From: Anabaena sp. 4-3
Lineage (GTDB): Bacteria > Cyanobacteriota > Cyanobacteriia > Cyanobacteriales > Nostocaceae
Assembly: GCF_001597745.1 (NCBI RefSeq)
Contig: NZ_LUHJ01000068.1
Span: 210,961-253,314 of the forward strand
Direction: 5' to 3'
Length of the DNA stretch: 42,354 nucleotides
Position 1 is the stretch's first letter; every line of letters starts with the position of its first letter. This document shows, piece by piece, positions 34,683 to 42,354 of this stretch. Under the pieces are notes generated by a model. The model saw nothing but the letters and a program-made list of their open reading frames with translations. It was not told where the DNA came from and made no database searches. The position numbers and the translations under genes were made by a program.

Positions 34683-35378
34683 TTAGGACTGACGACCACG
34701 TAAAAAAATGTAAATTTGATTAAGATAACTTTCCCAGACTTGTGTTGTGAGTTGGAGTGTTTCTGCACTGGGTACAAAGTCTTCGAGTCTTAATCCTCTT
34801 TCTCGAATTTGTTGAGGATTCTGCAACAGGTAAGGGGGGATTTTCGTCTCCCAGTATTGGAATGCTAACGTGGACTGACTCAGTTGAGAACTGGGTAAGA
34901 TAGAATCCTGAACCACATCAGTAACTAGCATCGGGTTGGTTTGTGTCTCGAAAGCTACAAGTGTTGACGATGGAGATGATAATAGTTGACCATTGGGGAG
35001 AAATGCCCCGGTTGCTAAAGGAGCTCTCACCAAGAAATAGGCGATCGCAGGTGTACTAGCCAACAGTAAAATTGTCAACGACCAACCAACTAAATATCCC
35101 CCTGGTTTATCGATGCCACCTCCCTTAATTTTTTGAGCCGCTAAAATCAACATCAAAACTGAAGCTCCTAAAGGTTTGAGGGGAAAGGATACCAACCTCC
35201 ACAAAGAAGCTACAGCTGGTTCATTGGGGTTAAGAAATGATAAAGCTATCACAACCAACACAATGACAAAAACTAATCGTCCCACGAAAGTTCCAGCAGG
35301 ATAAAATCTCTGAAACACAGAGTAGGCTATCACACCAATTAGTAGCCACAACAATACTCGGCTTAACAGTAAAAACAT
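34683..35378 (-). CDS. Membrane protein, possibly a truncated YdcF/DUF218-like protein
   Basis: This 231-residue protein has four or so N-terminal membrane helices (to about residue 118), then a soluble part. The first half (LWLLIGVIAYSVFQRFYPAG, LWRLVSFPLKPLGASVLMLIL) is like the membrane region of cyanobacterial YdcF/DUF218 proteins. Where those proteins continue into the catalytic-like core, this one has LEDFVPSAETLQLTTQVWES and stops shortly after IYIFLRGRQS. The core after the usual SGRG-like turn is missing. So this may be a natural short relative or a broken gene; I see no continuation downstream before 34620. Recognition is moderate. Confidence 0.55.
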   Translation of the reverse strand: MFLLLSRVLLWLLIGVIAYSVFQRFYPAGTFVGRLVFVIVLVVIALSFLNPNEPAVASLWRLVSFPLKPLGASVLMLILAAQKIKGGGIDKPGGYLVGWSLTILLLASTPAIAYFLVRAPLATGAFLPNGQLLSSPSSTLVAFETQTNPMLVTDVVQDSILPSSQLSQSTLAFQYWETKIPPYLLQNPQQIRERGLRLEDFVPSAETLQLTTQVWESYLNQIYIFLRGRQS

Positions 35379-35726
35379 AGATATTTACTCTCAAATCTCC
35401 TTTTGTGATGAACCAGTGCGGTGGTGAGACAGTTTCGACTTAAGGAACTGTCAAAAGGGTTCTTCGATATCAAGCAACTGGCGTTTCCCGATGGGGTTCT
35501 CGTCGAGTACCCTGAAGGGTTAGCCTAGAGGTTTCACGAACTGGATTTAAGAGTCAACTGTCAATTTGACTTAAAATACCTCAACCCTCACACCAAAGAC
35601 TACTGTCGTAGTGATTTTAGTGCAATTTTTTCACAATGCGTCTAATATTTATAATTTTCCAGATGAGTAATTTGGTACACCACTAAATTACATTAATTGA
35701 GTAGTCGTCACTCAAAGGGAAAAACT
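35379..35726. other. Intergenic region upstream of galE
   Basis: These 348 bases between divergent genes contain the short repeat at 35480-35519 and the galE leader (AAAGGGA before its ATG). No gene or RNA was recognised. Confidence 0.5.
35480..35519 (+). repeat. Dispersed GGGGTT-type short repeat, copy 2
   Basis: GGCGTTTCCCGATGGGGTTC continues into TCGTCGAGTACCCTGAAGGG. It is similar in layout to 34578-34616, differing at several bases plus one single-base gap. Confidence 0.5.
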
Positions 35727-36725
35727 ATGTCACCTGAAAAGCCCAGTATTTTAGTCACGGGGGGGGCAGGGTATATCGGTTCACACACGGTATTAGCTCT
35801 CAAACAAGCAGGTTATGATGTGGTGATCTTAGATAACTTAGTTTATGGGCATCGTGATCTTGTGGAAAAGGTGTTGCAGGTAGAGTTGATCGAAGGCGAC
35901 ACCAGCGATCGCCCTCTGTTAGATAATTTATTTACAACTCGTAACTTTGCCGCCGTCATGCACTTTTCCGCCTATGCTTATGTCGGTGAATCAGTGAGTG
36001 ACCCTGCTAAATACTACCGCAACAACGTTGTCGGTACACTGGTTCTCTTAGAAGCAATGCTGGCGGCATCTATTAAGAATTTTGTCTTTTCTTCCACTTG
36101 TGCCACCTATGGTGTACCTAACGTTGTACCAATTCCGGAAAACCACCCCCAAAATCCTATCAATCCCTACGGTGCTACTAAATTAATGGTAGAACGGATT
36201 TTATCTGACTTTGATGGGGCTTACGGTTTAAAATCGGTACGTTTCCGTTATTTTAATGCGGCTGGCGCACATCCTGATGGGTTATTAGGTGAAGATCACA
36301 ACCCGGAAACTCATCTTATTCCTTTGGTACTGTTGACAGCTTTAGGTAAACGTAAATCTATTTCGATTTTTGGCACTGACTACCCTACGCCCGATGGTAC
36401 TTGTATTCGGGATTATATTCACGTCAGCGACTTGGCAGATGCCCATGTTTTAGGGTTAGAGTATTTACTTAAAGGTGGCGACAGCGAAGTTTTCAATTTA
36501 GGTAACGGACAAGGTTTCTCTGTCAGAGAAGTGATAGCAGCTGCCGAACAGGTGACAGGATTAACTATACCAACACAAGAATGCGATCGCCGCCCCGGAG
36601 ATCCCCCCAGTTTAATTGGTAGTGGTGAAAAAGCCAGAAAGATTTTAGGCTGGCAACCCCAGTACCCAAATATTCAAGATATTGTTGCCCATGCGTGGCA
36701 ATGGCACTTAAACAGACATAAGTAG
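35727..36725 (+). CDS. galE: UDP-glucose 4-epimerase GalE
   Basis: GalE interconverts UDP-glucose and UDP-galactose with bound NAD, feeding galactose into glycolipids and polysaccharides. The 332-residue protein has the Rossmann motif TGGAGYIGSHT, the Ser/Thr of the catalytic triad in FSSTCATYG, the YxxxK pair in INPYGATKLMVE, and the substrate loop FRYFNAAGAHPDG, followed by GTCIRDYIHVSDLADAH. I chose the ATG at 35727, preceded by AAAGGGA, over a TTG ten codons upstream. It is monocistronic, followed by the convergent 36835 gene. Confidence 0.95.
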   Translation: MSPEKPSILVTGGAGYIGSHTVLALKQAGYDVVILDNLVYGHRDLVEKVLQVELIEGDTSDRPLLDNLFTTRNFAAVMHFSAYAYVGESVSDPAKYYRNNVVGTLVLLEAMLAASIKNFVFSSTCATYGVPNVVPIPENHPQNPINPYGATKLMVERILSDFDGAYGLKSVRFRYFNAAGAHPDGLLGEDHNPETHLIPLVLLTALGKRKSISIFGTDYPTPDGTCIRDYIHVSDLADAHVLGLEYLLKGGDSEVFNLGNGQGFSVREVIAAAEQVTGLTIPTQECDRRPGDPPSLIGSGEKARKILGWQPQYPNIQDIVAHAWQWHLNRHK

Positions 36726-36834
36726 TAGCATGGGGATTGAGGATTAATTAACCTCATCTCCCCTAACTTCAATGCACAATAGTTACCTAAGACAGCAAGA
36801 AATACGCAACGGCGTTGCTGTTTTTCAGGGGTTT

Positions 36835-37506
36835 TCAACTTTTACCTTTTTGACGTTGCCAGACAAACAAGATTATACCCAAGACTGCCACAGTGGAGAG
36901 AGCGATCGCCCAGATGGGAATTCCCCCCATTCTCAAGGATGATGCTTCACTCTCCACAACCACAACATTTTCCTGGCTTTGTAATGGTTTCCCTATCCCA
37001 GCAGCACCAGCAGCTACCGTCACCTCAAACTTCAAATCAAACGGTTGAAAATTTGCCCCAGCTTTTGGCTTGCCTGTTAACTGTAGCTGATAAATTCCCG
37101 GTTTGGGAAAAGTAATATCTGCACCAGGTATACCCTGATAACGTTCAGCATTCACAGGCGTTAATGATGGTTCGATTAATGCAGGTTCGCCAGGTATGTG
37201 AGGTTCAGCGTACACAGCTAATTGACAATCACATTGAGTCAAAGGAATCGATTTACCACCTTTACGAGTCAAAGCAAACCAAGCTTGTGCAGCTTCTCCA
37301 GCACGAGGAGTATCATTCGGTTCAATATGGAGAGTACCGCCAACATCTCCTGCTATTTCTATTTTATGAGCAGCAGCAGGAGGAATATTATTTATGGATA
37401 GAACTAAGCAACTCAGAAATGAAAGATACTGGATAGCTGACACACCCTTAAGTGCAGAAACTTGTTTGTCTTGGGTGGCTTTAGTTTGATTTAGTGGGGG
37501 GAACAT
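36835..37506 (-). CDS. Secreted, membrane-anchored Ig-like protein of the SafE-type operon
   Basis: This 223-residue protein has an N-terminal signal region (GVSAIQYLSFLSCLVLSINN before PPAAAHK), an all-beta extracytoplasmic domain of about 130 residues (HKIEIAGDVGGTLHIEPND, FALTRKGGKSIPLTQCDCQL, ITFPKPGIYQLQLTGKP) and a C-terminal membrane helix (IPIWAIALSTVAVLGIILF) with a basic end. The fold resembles YtkA/CopC-like Ig domains, but the methionines and histidines of a copper site are sparse. A CDC motif (Cys-Asp-Cys) is notable. Its frame overlaps the end of the upstream SafE-fusion gene by 26 bases, so the two are translationally coupled if the first ATG is used. Role unknown; partnership with the upstream genes is inferred. 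Confidence 0.75.
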   Translation of the reverse strand: MFPPLNQTKATQDKQVSALKGVSAIQYLSFLSCLVLSINNIPPAAAHKIEIAGDVGGTLHIEPNDTPRAGEAAQAWFALTRKGGKSIPLTQCDCQLAVYAEPHIPGEPALIEPSLTPVNAERYQGIPGADITFPKPGIYQLQLTGKPKAGANFQPFDLKFEVTVAAGAAGIGKPLQSQENVVVVESEASSLRMGGIPIWAIALSTVAVLGIILFVWQRQKGKS

Positions 37507-38755
37507 AAAACTTTTCTAGGTTTAACTTAGACCAAAAACAGCGCATTCGCACTAACAAAACTCCCAAGGTGACAATTCCCATTAAAACAGCTGCTAATTT
37601 ATTTCCCCAAGTCAATCGTAAAGAACCCAAATAATGAGAACCAATCAACACCGCATGAATAGCACTCAAAAGTAAAGCTGGTACACTTAATAAATGAATT
37701 TGTCGCCAGCGTTTACCCCAAGATTTTTGCAAAGATTCCCAACTTGTCACAGCTGCGGGGGTCATTAATATCAATCCTACAGCACCAGCAGCCATCCCCA
37801 GTTGAAATTCTGGCGGTAAGAACCAAAAAGCAGCAAAATTCCATTGCAAGGAATGTTCTATCATGTGGGTGGTATGCACCACAGCCAGCACAAACCCCCC
37901 CACTCCCAAAGCGCGACGATAACGTAAAGGCGAAGCCCACAATTTACTAATGGGGCGGGCAATTAACGCCATGATTACACAGAACAAAGCAGCGTGTCCG
38001 GTGTAATCTACCATTGTCTCACCAGTCCGCAGTAAAGTAATTACCCCAATACTCAGCGTCACCCAACCACCTAAGCGAAATAATTGACTCCGCCTGTCTT
38101 GACTCACCAAGGAAGTAGACACACCCACACCTAACATTGTTGGCAGTGTTCCCACACCAAAAGCCAGCATAGTCGCCGTACCCAGCCATAAACTACCCGT
38201 TTCCGCCGCTTTAATTTGGGCAGCATACAAAAAACCACAAGGCATTAAACCCCAAGTCATACCCAAAAGTATCGGTGTCCACCATCGTTGATGTAAAGAC
38301 AAGTTCACCATTCCTGTACTCAGACGATGATGTAAACCACCTTTTAACAGGGGATGTAGCAAAGGAATGCGGGGTAATAAGTTAGGTGTGATTTGTCCTA
38401 ACCCGAACCAAATCAGCATCACACCAGTAATAATTGCCATTACACGACGCAAGTCGCTACCCACACCCGCCAACTGTCCACCTTGTAACAGTACCGAACC
38501 CAGCGCACCAATGCCAGCCCCGACTAAGGCATAACTCAGCATTCGCCCGAAATTTAGCAAAAAATGAAATATTAATTGCTGTTGCCAAGTAGTGGCGGGT
38601 TTTTCTAAAGTTGATGTATTATTTGGGGATGTTTGCTGTGGTGATGACGGTTGATGAGACAGAGAAAACGCCACCGTCAGCGGCCCGCACATTCCGAAAC
38701 AATGCCCAAAGCTACCCAGAAAACCCAAAATTGTCATTAAAAATAAATCAAACAT
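37481..38755 (-). CDS. SafE/COG2836-type membrane protein fused to a ferric-reductase-like domain
   Basis: This 424-residue protein has about twelve membrane helices. Residues 1-240 are a COG2836 (sulfite exporter TauE/SafE, DsbD-like) domain with the hallmark GHCFGMCGP at 17-25 (Cys19, Cys23) and GLMPCGFLYAA. Residues of about 250-405 look like a heme-binding ferric-reductase/YedZ-like domain: YTGHAALFCVIMALIARP, RALGVGGFVLAVVHTTHMIE, WRQIHLLSVPALLLSAIHAV, with well-placed histidine pairs. COG2836 proteins are linked to copper supply for cbb3 oxidases or to electron transfer across the membrane. The fusion suggests redox-coupled metal handling; this is inference. It lies between the His-rich periplasmic gene and the Ig-like gene, all on the reverse strand. 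Confidence 0.85.
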   Translation of the reverse strand: MFDLFLMTILGFLGSFGHCFGMCGPLTVAFSLSHQPSSPQQTSPNNTSTLEKPATTWQQQLIFHFLLNFGRMLSYALVGAGIGALGSVLLQGGQLAGVGSDLRRVMAIITGVMLIWFGLGQITPNLLPRIPLLHPLLKGGLHHRLSTGMVNLSLHQRWWTPILLGMTWGLMPCGFLYAAQIKAAETGSLWLGTATMLAFGVGTLPTMLGVGVSTSLVSQDRRSQLFRLGGWVTLSIGVITLLRTGETMVDYTGHAALFCVIMALIARPISKLWASPLRYRRALGVGGFVLAVVHTTHMIEHSLQWNFAAFWFLPPEFQLGMAAGAVGLILMTPAAVTSWESLQKSWGKRWRQIHLLSVPALLLSAIHAVLIGSHYLGSLRLTWGNKLAAVLMGIVTLGVLLVRMRCFWSKLNLEKFYVPPTKSN

Positions 38756-38825
38756 ATCTGGTAATGGCTAGTCTAAGATAGTGCTGAGTAAAATATACTA
38801 GCCCCTACCCTCTAGCCCCTAGCTC

Positions 38826-39281
38826 CTAGTCTCTAGGCACATCAATAATTGCAGTATCTTGAATCACTTTACCATTATGAACTAACGCCTCATGACTATT
38901 GGCATTGAGGGAAACTGTGATTTCATTTTTACCCGGTTGGAGTTTTTCTAGATAGTACCAAGAACCATATAATCGCGTGATTTTCTGACCATTGATATAA
39001 ATATGACCATGACCTTCTCCTGGTTTAGCTGCTTGATTAATCTTTTCTGGCGCAAATCGGAAATTAGAAACTTTAGCTTCTAAATTCCATCCTTTGGAGG
39101 AATCTTTATGCACAACTAAGTCAACTTTTGGTATGGGTTGACCAGGAGGAATTTCAATTGTTTTATGATCATGCTCTGAGTGATGATTGTGTTGATTATC
39201 TCCTCTGGCAATTTGCCCATTACTCACTAACAAAGTCAGGCAAGCTAAAGTAGTTGATGCTAAAACAAATTTTGACCGCAT
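38826..39281 (-). CDS. His-rich periplasmic protein, first gene of the SafE-type operon
   Basis: This 151-residue exported protein has a signal peptide (SKFVLASTTLACLTLLVSNG) and then a metal-binding-looking HNHHSEHDHK stretch around residues 31-40. A beta-sandwich domain follows (DLVVHKDSSKGWNLEAKVSN, GEGHGHIYINGQKITRLYGS, LQPGKNEITVSLNANSHEAL). The GHGHIYINGxKxxRLYG block recalls a periplasmic family often found near metal transporters; I know no established name. It precedes the SafE-fusion gene by 70 bases. The histidines suggest binding of Cu or Zn in the periplasm; this is inferred. Confidence 0.8.
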   Translation of the reverse strand: MRSKFVLASTTLACLTLLVSNGQIARGDNQHNHHSEHDHKTIEIPPGQPIPKVDLVVHKDSSKGWNLEAKVSNFRFAPEKINQAAKPGEGHGHIYINGQKITRLYGSWYYLEKLQPGKNEITVSLNANSHEALVHNGKVIQDTAIIDVPRD

Positions 39282-39450
39282 GGCAATTTACAGTGTCTAA
39301 ATTGAAAAATCCTGTGTTTCATGCGGAAATTTACGTTAAATTAGCCATTATGTCAAAAGACAAGCCGTCAAACTTCCCAGAAATTGCTTGAAGCATATAT
39401 CCGTGCTAATCTTTTTCAAAGGGCTGAAATTTTGATCCTGCACGGAAATC

Positions 39451-40395
39451 ATGGACACTTTTAACCAAAAAAATCTACAAAATTTAGTATCTGTCCAAAT
39501 TCTCAAAGGACATTCTAGTAAAGTTCGTAGTGTTGACTTTAGTTCTGATGGCAAAATGTTAGCAAGTGCTAGCGATGATAAAACTATCAAAATTTGGGAT
39601 GTGTTAGCTAATCAAGAATATTGCATATTAAAGGGACATGGTGAATCTTTATGGTTTGGAAGTGTAAATGCAGTTGCATTTAGCCCAGATAGCAAAACTG
39701 TAGCCAGTGGTAGTGATGATAAAACTGTCAAAATTGGGGATGTGCAAACAGGTAAGGAAATTCATACTTTTACAGGACATGAAGAAAAAGTTTACTCTGT
39801 TGCTTTCAGCCCAGATGGTAAAATTTTAGCTAGTGGTAGTCAAGATAAAACTGTTAAGCTTTGGTCATTAGAAAAAAAACAAGAAATATCATCTTTTAAA
39901 GGTTTTTCTGATGATGTATTATCTGTTGTCTTTAGTCCTGATGGTAAAATTTTAGCTAGTGGTAGTAAAGACAAGAATATTCAAATTTGGTATTTAACTA
40001 AGCAACAAGTTCAAACTATTCAAACAGATTCTGATTGGTTTGCTAATATTAACTCTTTGGCTTTTAGCCCAGATGGTCAGATTTTAGTTAGTGGTAGTCA
40101 GAATAAGAAAATTAAGTTATGGGATATAAATACTGGTGCAGAAATGCGTACATTATTAGGCCATGATAATGATGTTTGTTCTGTAGCTTTTCATCCTAGT
40201 GGCAAAATATTAGCTAGTGGTAGTAAAGATAAAACTGTCAAATTATGGCAGGTAGAAACTGGTCAAGAGATTTGTACTTATCAAGGTGCTGATGATTCTG
40301 TTTATACTGTAGCCTTCACTCCTGATGGTAAAAAATTAGCTGCTGGTAGCGGAGATAAAAAGATTATACTTTATCCTTGTTTGCGTATCTCCTAA
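39451..40395 (+). CDS. WD40 repeat protein, single seven-bladed propeller
   Basis: This 314-residue protein consists of seven WD40 repeats of about 42 residues with almost no extra sequence. Typical blade text is SVAFSPDGKILASGSKDKTV followed by KLWQVETGQEI. Blade 2 has KIGDV where KIWDV is expected, blade 4 ends KNIQIWYL, and blade 7 lacks the closing Trp (KIILYPC). There is no kinase, caspase or NACHT domain, unlike many Nostoc WD40 proteins. It is a probable scaffold for protein interactions in the cytoplasm. Neighbouring repeats are alike at DNA level, suggesting recent internal duplication. Partners are unknown. Confidence 0.92.
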   Translation: MDTFNQKNLQNLVSVQILKGHSSKVRSVDFSSDGKMLASASDDKTIKIWDVLANQEYCILKGHGESLWFGSVNAVAFSPDSKTVASGSDDKTVKIGDVQTGKEIHTFTGHEEKVYSVAFSPDGKILASGSQDKTVKLWSLEKKQEISSFKGFSDDVLSVVFSPDGKILASGSKDKNIQIWYLTKQQVQTIQTDSDWFANINSLAFSPDGQILVSGSQNKKIKLWDINTGAEMRTLLGHDNDVCSVAFHPSGKILASGSKDKTVKLWQVETGQEICTYQGADDSVYTVAFTPDGKKLAAGSGDKKIILYPCLRIS

Positions 40396-40479
40396 TTTCG
40401 GTTATATCTTTGGGGAGATTCTAGGCTGCAACTCTTTTTTGTTACGTTAACCTAGTCTAAAAGGCAAATACGAACTGAA

Positions 40480-41496
40480 ATGAAAGCTAAAATTTGGCTG
40501 GCGTTGTTGGTGCTAGTAGCAATTGTAATTGTTGGTGGTAGAGGTAGCACATTTTTTGAGCAGCGTTACTCCCCAAAAATTGTTGAGAGTGTACCAGTCG
40601 TCACACCGTCACCACAGCCTGAGTTTGAGGAAGTTAACAATGCTCCGCAAGTATCTATTGATAAATTATTAACTCATATTCAAAAGTTAAATTTTCAACG
40701 CTACACAACAACAGAGCGATCGCGTACTCGTACTTATATCATCAATGAATTACGAAAACTAGGCTGGCAACCCAAATTAGAAAAGTTTACAGAAGGTGTG
40801 AATATCTTCGCTGAACATCAGGGAACTGACACCACAGCCGGAGCAATTTTAGTTGCAGCCCATTATGATACTGTTGATCAATCTCCCGGTGCTGATGATA
40901 ATGCCAGTGGTGTGGCTGTGCTACTAGAAATAGCGCGAGTTTTTAGTTTTCCATCTACACCCTTGACTTTGCAACTAGCATTTTTTGACAAAGAGGAAGC
41001 CGGACTAATTGGTAGTAAAGCGTTTGTGGCTCAAGAAAAACGCTTGCAAAACCTACGCGGTGTGATTGTGATGGATATGGTAGGTTACGCTTGTTACATA
41101 ACAGGTTGTCAGAAATACCCGGCGGGTTTGCCTGTAACTCCACCCAGCGACAAAGGTGATTTTTTAGTAGCCGTCGGTGATACAGAACATTTGCATTTAC
41201 TTAATGCCTTTAGCAATTCAGATATAGATAATCTACCAGATGTCTTAAAGCTACCTATTCCCCTCAAAGGCTTAATGACACCAGACACTCTTCGTAGTGA
41301 TCATGCTCCGTTTTGGTATCAAGGAGTAGGTGCGGTGTTAGTAACAGATACGGCTAATCTCCGTACACCGCACTACCACCAACCCAGTGATATACCCCAA
41401 AATATTGAACGATCATTTTTTGCTGGTTCTGCACAAATTGTCATCAATGCCACTAACAAATTGTTAAATCAACAAATCAAGTCACTCAGTCAATAG
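40480..41496 (+). CDS. M28-family zinc aminopeptidase, secreted or membrane-anchored
   Basis: This 338-residue peptidase has an N-terminal hydrophobic segment (WLALLVLVAIVIVGG), so it probably acts outside the cytoplasmic membrane. The M28 metal ligands are visible: His128 in AAHYDTV, Asp140 in GADDNASG (bridging), the Glu pair 172-173 in KEEAGLIGS (catalytic and ligand), Asp199 in VMDMVG, and a late His in TPHYHQPSDI. Family members release N-terminal amino acids, or in plants and animals act as glutaminyl cyclases; the SDHAPFW motif is compatible with both. The gene follows the WD40 gene by 84 bases on the same strand, perhaps by chance. Confidence 0.9.
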   Translation: MKAKIWLALLVLVAIVIVGGRGSTFFEQRYSPKIVESVPVVTPSPQPEFEEVNNAPQVSIDKLLTHIQKLNFQRYTTTERSRTRTYIINELRKLGWQPKLEKFTEGVNIFAEHQGTDTTAGAILVAAHYDTVDQSPGADDNASGVAVLLEIARVFSFPSTPLTLQLAFFDKEEAGLIGSKAFVAQEKRLQNLRGVIVMDMVGYACYITGCQKYPAGLPVTPPSDKGDFLVAVGDTEHLHLLNAFSNSDIDNLPDVLKLPIPLKGLMTPDTLRSDHAPFWYQGVGAVLVTDTANLRTPHYHQPSDIPQNIERSFFAGSAQIVINATNKLLNQQIKSLSQ

Positions 41497-41586
41497 TTAT
41501 TAGTTATTCTTCCATCCTGCGGGTAGGCTTACGCCTGCGTAGGAAAGCTGACGCTAGATTTCCCCCCTCTTCCCACTCCCCATTCC

Positions 41587-42024
41587 TTACTTTGCTTGCG
41601 GGTAAGTTAAAGTCCAGTTTTGTGGATTATTTAATTGAGAGTACAAACCTTGGAGAATTAGCCGCAGTGCAACGCGGGTTTTGAAATACATTCTGATGAG
41701 ATGAGTGTTTGGTTCAGCGAAGATATCATCATAGTTTTGATTGTAACCAAATGGCTTAGAACATTTACTTTCCGCACCTTTCACAGTTAAGACAAAAAAA
41801 GGAGTTTTCTTGTATTCGTCAGGCACCATAAAGATTCCATATACATGGTGTTCACCACGCCACGGCTGAACTACTACCTTAGTAGCTTGAACTTGGAATT
41901 TTTGGTTTTTTGATGCTAGAAAAGCTTCTGAGTTGCACTGAGTATCATCTATAGGCCACCAAAGCTTAGTCAGAATCATCGATAGTAAGAACATGAGAAC
42001 ATAAACGGTGATTTGGCGACGCAT
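41587..42024 (-). CDS. Hypothetical membrane-anchored protein
   Basis: I do not recognise this 145-residue protein. It starts MRRQITVYVLMFLLSMILTKL, an uncleaved signal anchor or signal peptide, followed by a soluble domain with FQVQATKVVVQPWRGEHHVYGIF, VPDEYKKTPFFVLTVKGAES and LIRMYFKTRVALRLILQG. Two cysteines (one near residue 30, one near 88) could form a disulfide outside the membrane. The gene stands between a peptidase gene on the other strand and the rRNA terminator. No function is proposed. Confidence 0.7.
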   Translation of the reverse strand: MRRQITVYVLMFLLSMILTKLWWPIDDTQCNSEAFLASKNQKFQVQATKVVVQPWRGEHHVYGIFMVPDEYKKTPFFVLTVKGAESKCSKPFGYNQNYDDIFAEPNTHLIRMYFKTRVALRLILQGLYSQLNNPQNWTLTYPQAK

Positions 42025-42224
42025 AGAGTCAACCGAGAATTTTTTCTATCTAATGTAATTAGATGAATATTTAGCTGCTGTTGTTTCCAATTACCAGCCA
42101 CAAACATTTATATAGGAAAAAACAGAAAATCAAATGATATGATTGGGCGATCGCCTGTTGGACTATCTTATTACTGGACTTTAAACTAACAAGCACAAAA
42201 AGGCTGAGGGAAAATGACAATTTC

Positions 42225-42269
42225 AAAAAAAAAGAAACACCCAGATTATGTATTTGCCATAATCTGGGT
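42225..42269 (-). terminator. Intrinsic terminator of the rRNA operon
   Basis: On the reverse strand a perfect 12-bp stem, ACCCAGATTATG and CATAATCTGGGT with a 7-base loop, is followed by GTTTC and nine T residues. It starts about 18 bases after the end of the 5S rRNA and is the strongest terminator in the window. Confidence 0.9.
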
Positions 42270-42286
42270 ATTTCTTTTAAAAAATC

Positions 42287-42354
42287 AACCTGGCGCCGAG
42301 CAATTGTGGCAGGAGGCAACCCTCCAACTATCGTAGCCGCAGCAGTGTTTCACC
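42287..42354 (-). rRNA. rrf: 5S ribosomal RNA, 3' part (partial at window end)
   Basis: The reverse strand reads GTGAAACACTGCTGCGGCTA then CGATAGTTGGAGGGTTGCCT and ends CTCGGCGCCAGGTT. This is the 3' half of a bacterial 5S rRNA (GCGG-CGATAG, loop E/helix V region, and final GCCAGG). The 5' half lies beyond the window, presumably with 23S and 16S rRNA upstream on that strand. Confidence 0.9.

Noticed and set aside
42071-42319. Frame of 82 codons on the reverse strand
   Set aside because: It overlaps the 5S rRNA 3' end and its terminator, and has no credible protein features.

Overview
The window is chromosomal DNA of a filamentous, probably heterocyst-forming cyanobacterium of the Nostoc/Anabaena group. 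I infer this from many HIP1 octamers (GCGATCGC), a tRNA-Leu(UAA) gene with a group I intron, a CphB/AphB-type phytochrome, NdhL, a Psb32-like protein, Ycf33/DUF751, a HetZ-family protein, heptameric short tandem repeats and several families of small palindromic dispersed repeats. No phage, plasmid or CRISPR signature was seen. Most of it is ordinary core and accessory chromosome.

Layout. 1-3.0 kb: cbiD (cobalamin) and guaA (GMP synthesis), forward. 3.0-8.3 kb: a reverse-strand signalling cassette of biliverdin-type phytochrome, Rcp1-like response regulator, and REC-PAS-PAS-PAS histidine kinase. 8.5-12.1 kb: a zinc-type CDF exporter, a small gene whose 5' end lies inside a dispersed repeat, a DUF4327 gene and a 1-kb gene-poor stretch. 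12.1-15.4 kb, reverse: rbfA, a DUF751/Ycf33 membrane protein, a HetZ-like protein and a YciO-type YrdC protein, with a probable IS200/IS605 remnant between. 15.5-18.3 kb: larC, then two tandem lipoproteins on the other strand. 19-20.6 kb: an UPF0104 membrane protein and the intron-bearing tRNA-Leu. 20.9-22.4 kb: ndhL, DUF3007 and trpA, forward. 22.6-28.2 kb: a coiled-coil membrane protein, a Cache-type sensor kinase, a RibD-like reductase, a FemAB/GNAT-like protein and a DUF4346 protein. 28.2-31.5 kb: psb32, a WGR/beta-propeller protein and surE. 31.9-36.7 kb: a sugar transferase, an ABC exporter, a probably truncated YdcF-like membrane protein and galE. 36.8-39.3 kb: a three-gene reverse operon that looks metal- or redox-related (His-rich periplasmic protein, SafE plus ferric-reductase-like fusion, Ig-like membrane-anchored protein). 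39.4-42.0 kb: a seven-bladed WD40 protein, an M28 peptidase and a small anchored protein. The window ends inside a 5S rRNA gene (reverse strand) followed by a strong terminator, so an rRNA operon lies just beyond it.

The points most worth a second look are the repeat that supplies a start codon and about 26 codons to the gene at 9809; the compact phytochrome/Rcp/hybrid-kinase operon; the SafE-fusion operon; the WGR-propeller protein with its conserved-looking C-terminal module; the HetZ relative; and the repeat families, whose copies sit at gene ends and at start codons. Functions come from recognising family motifs by eye; no database search was run.
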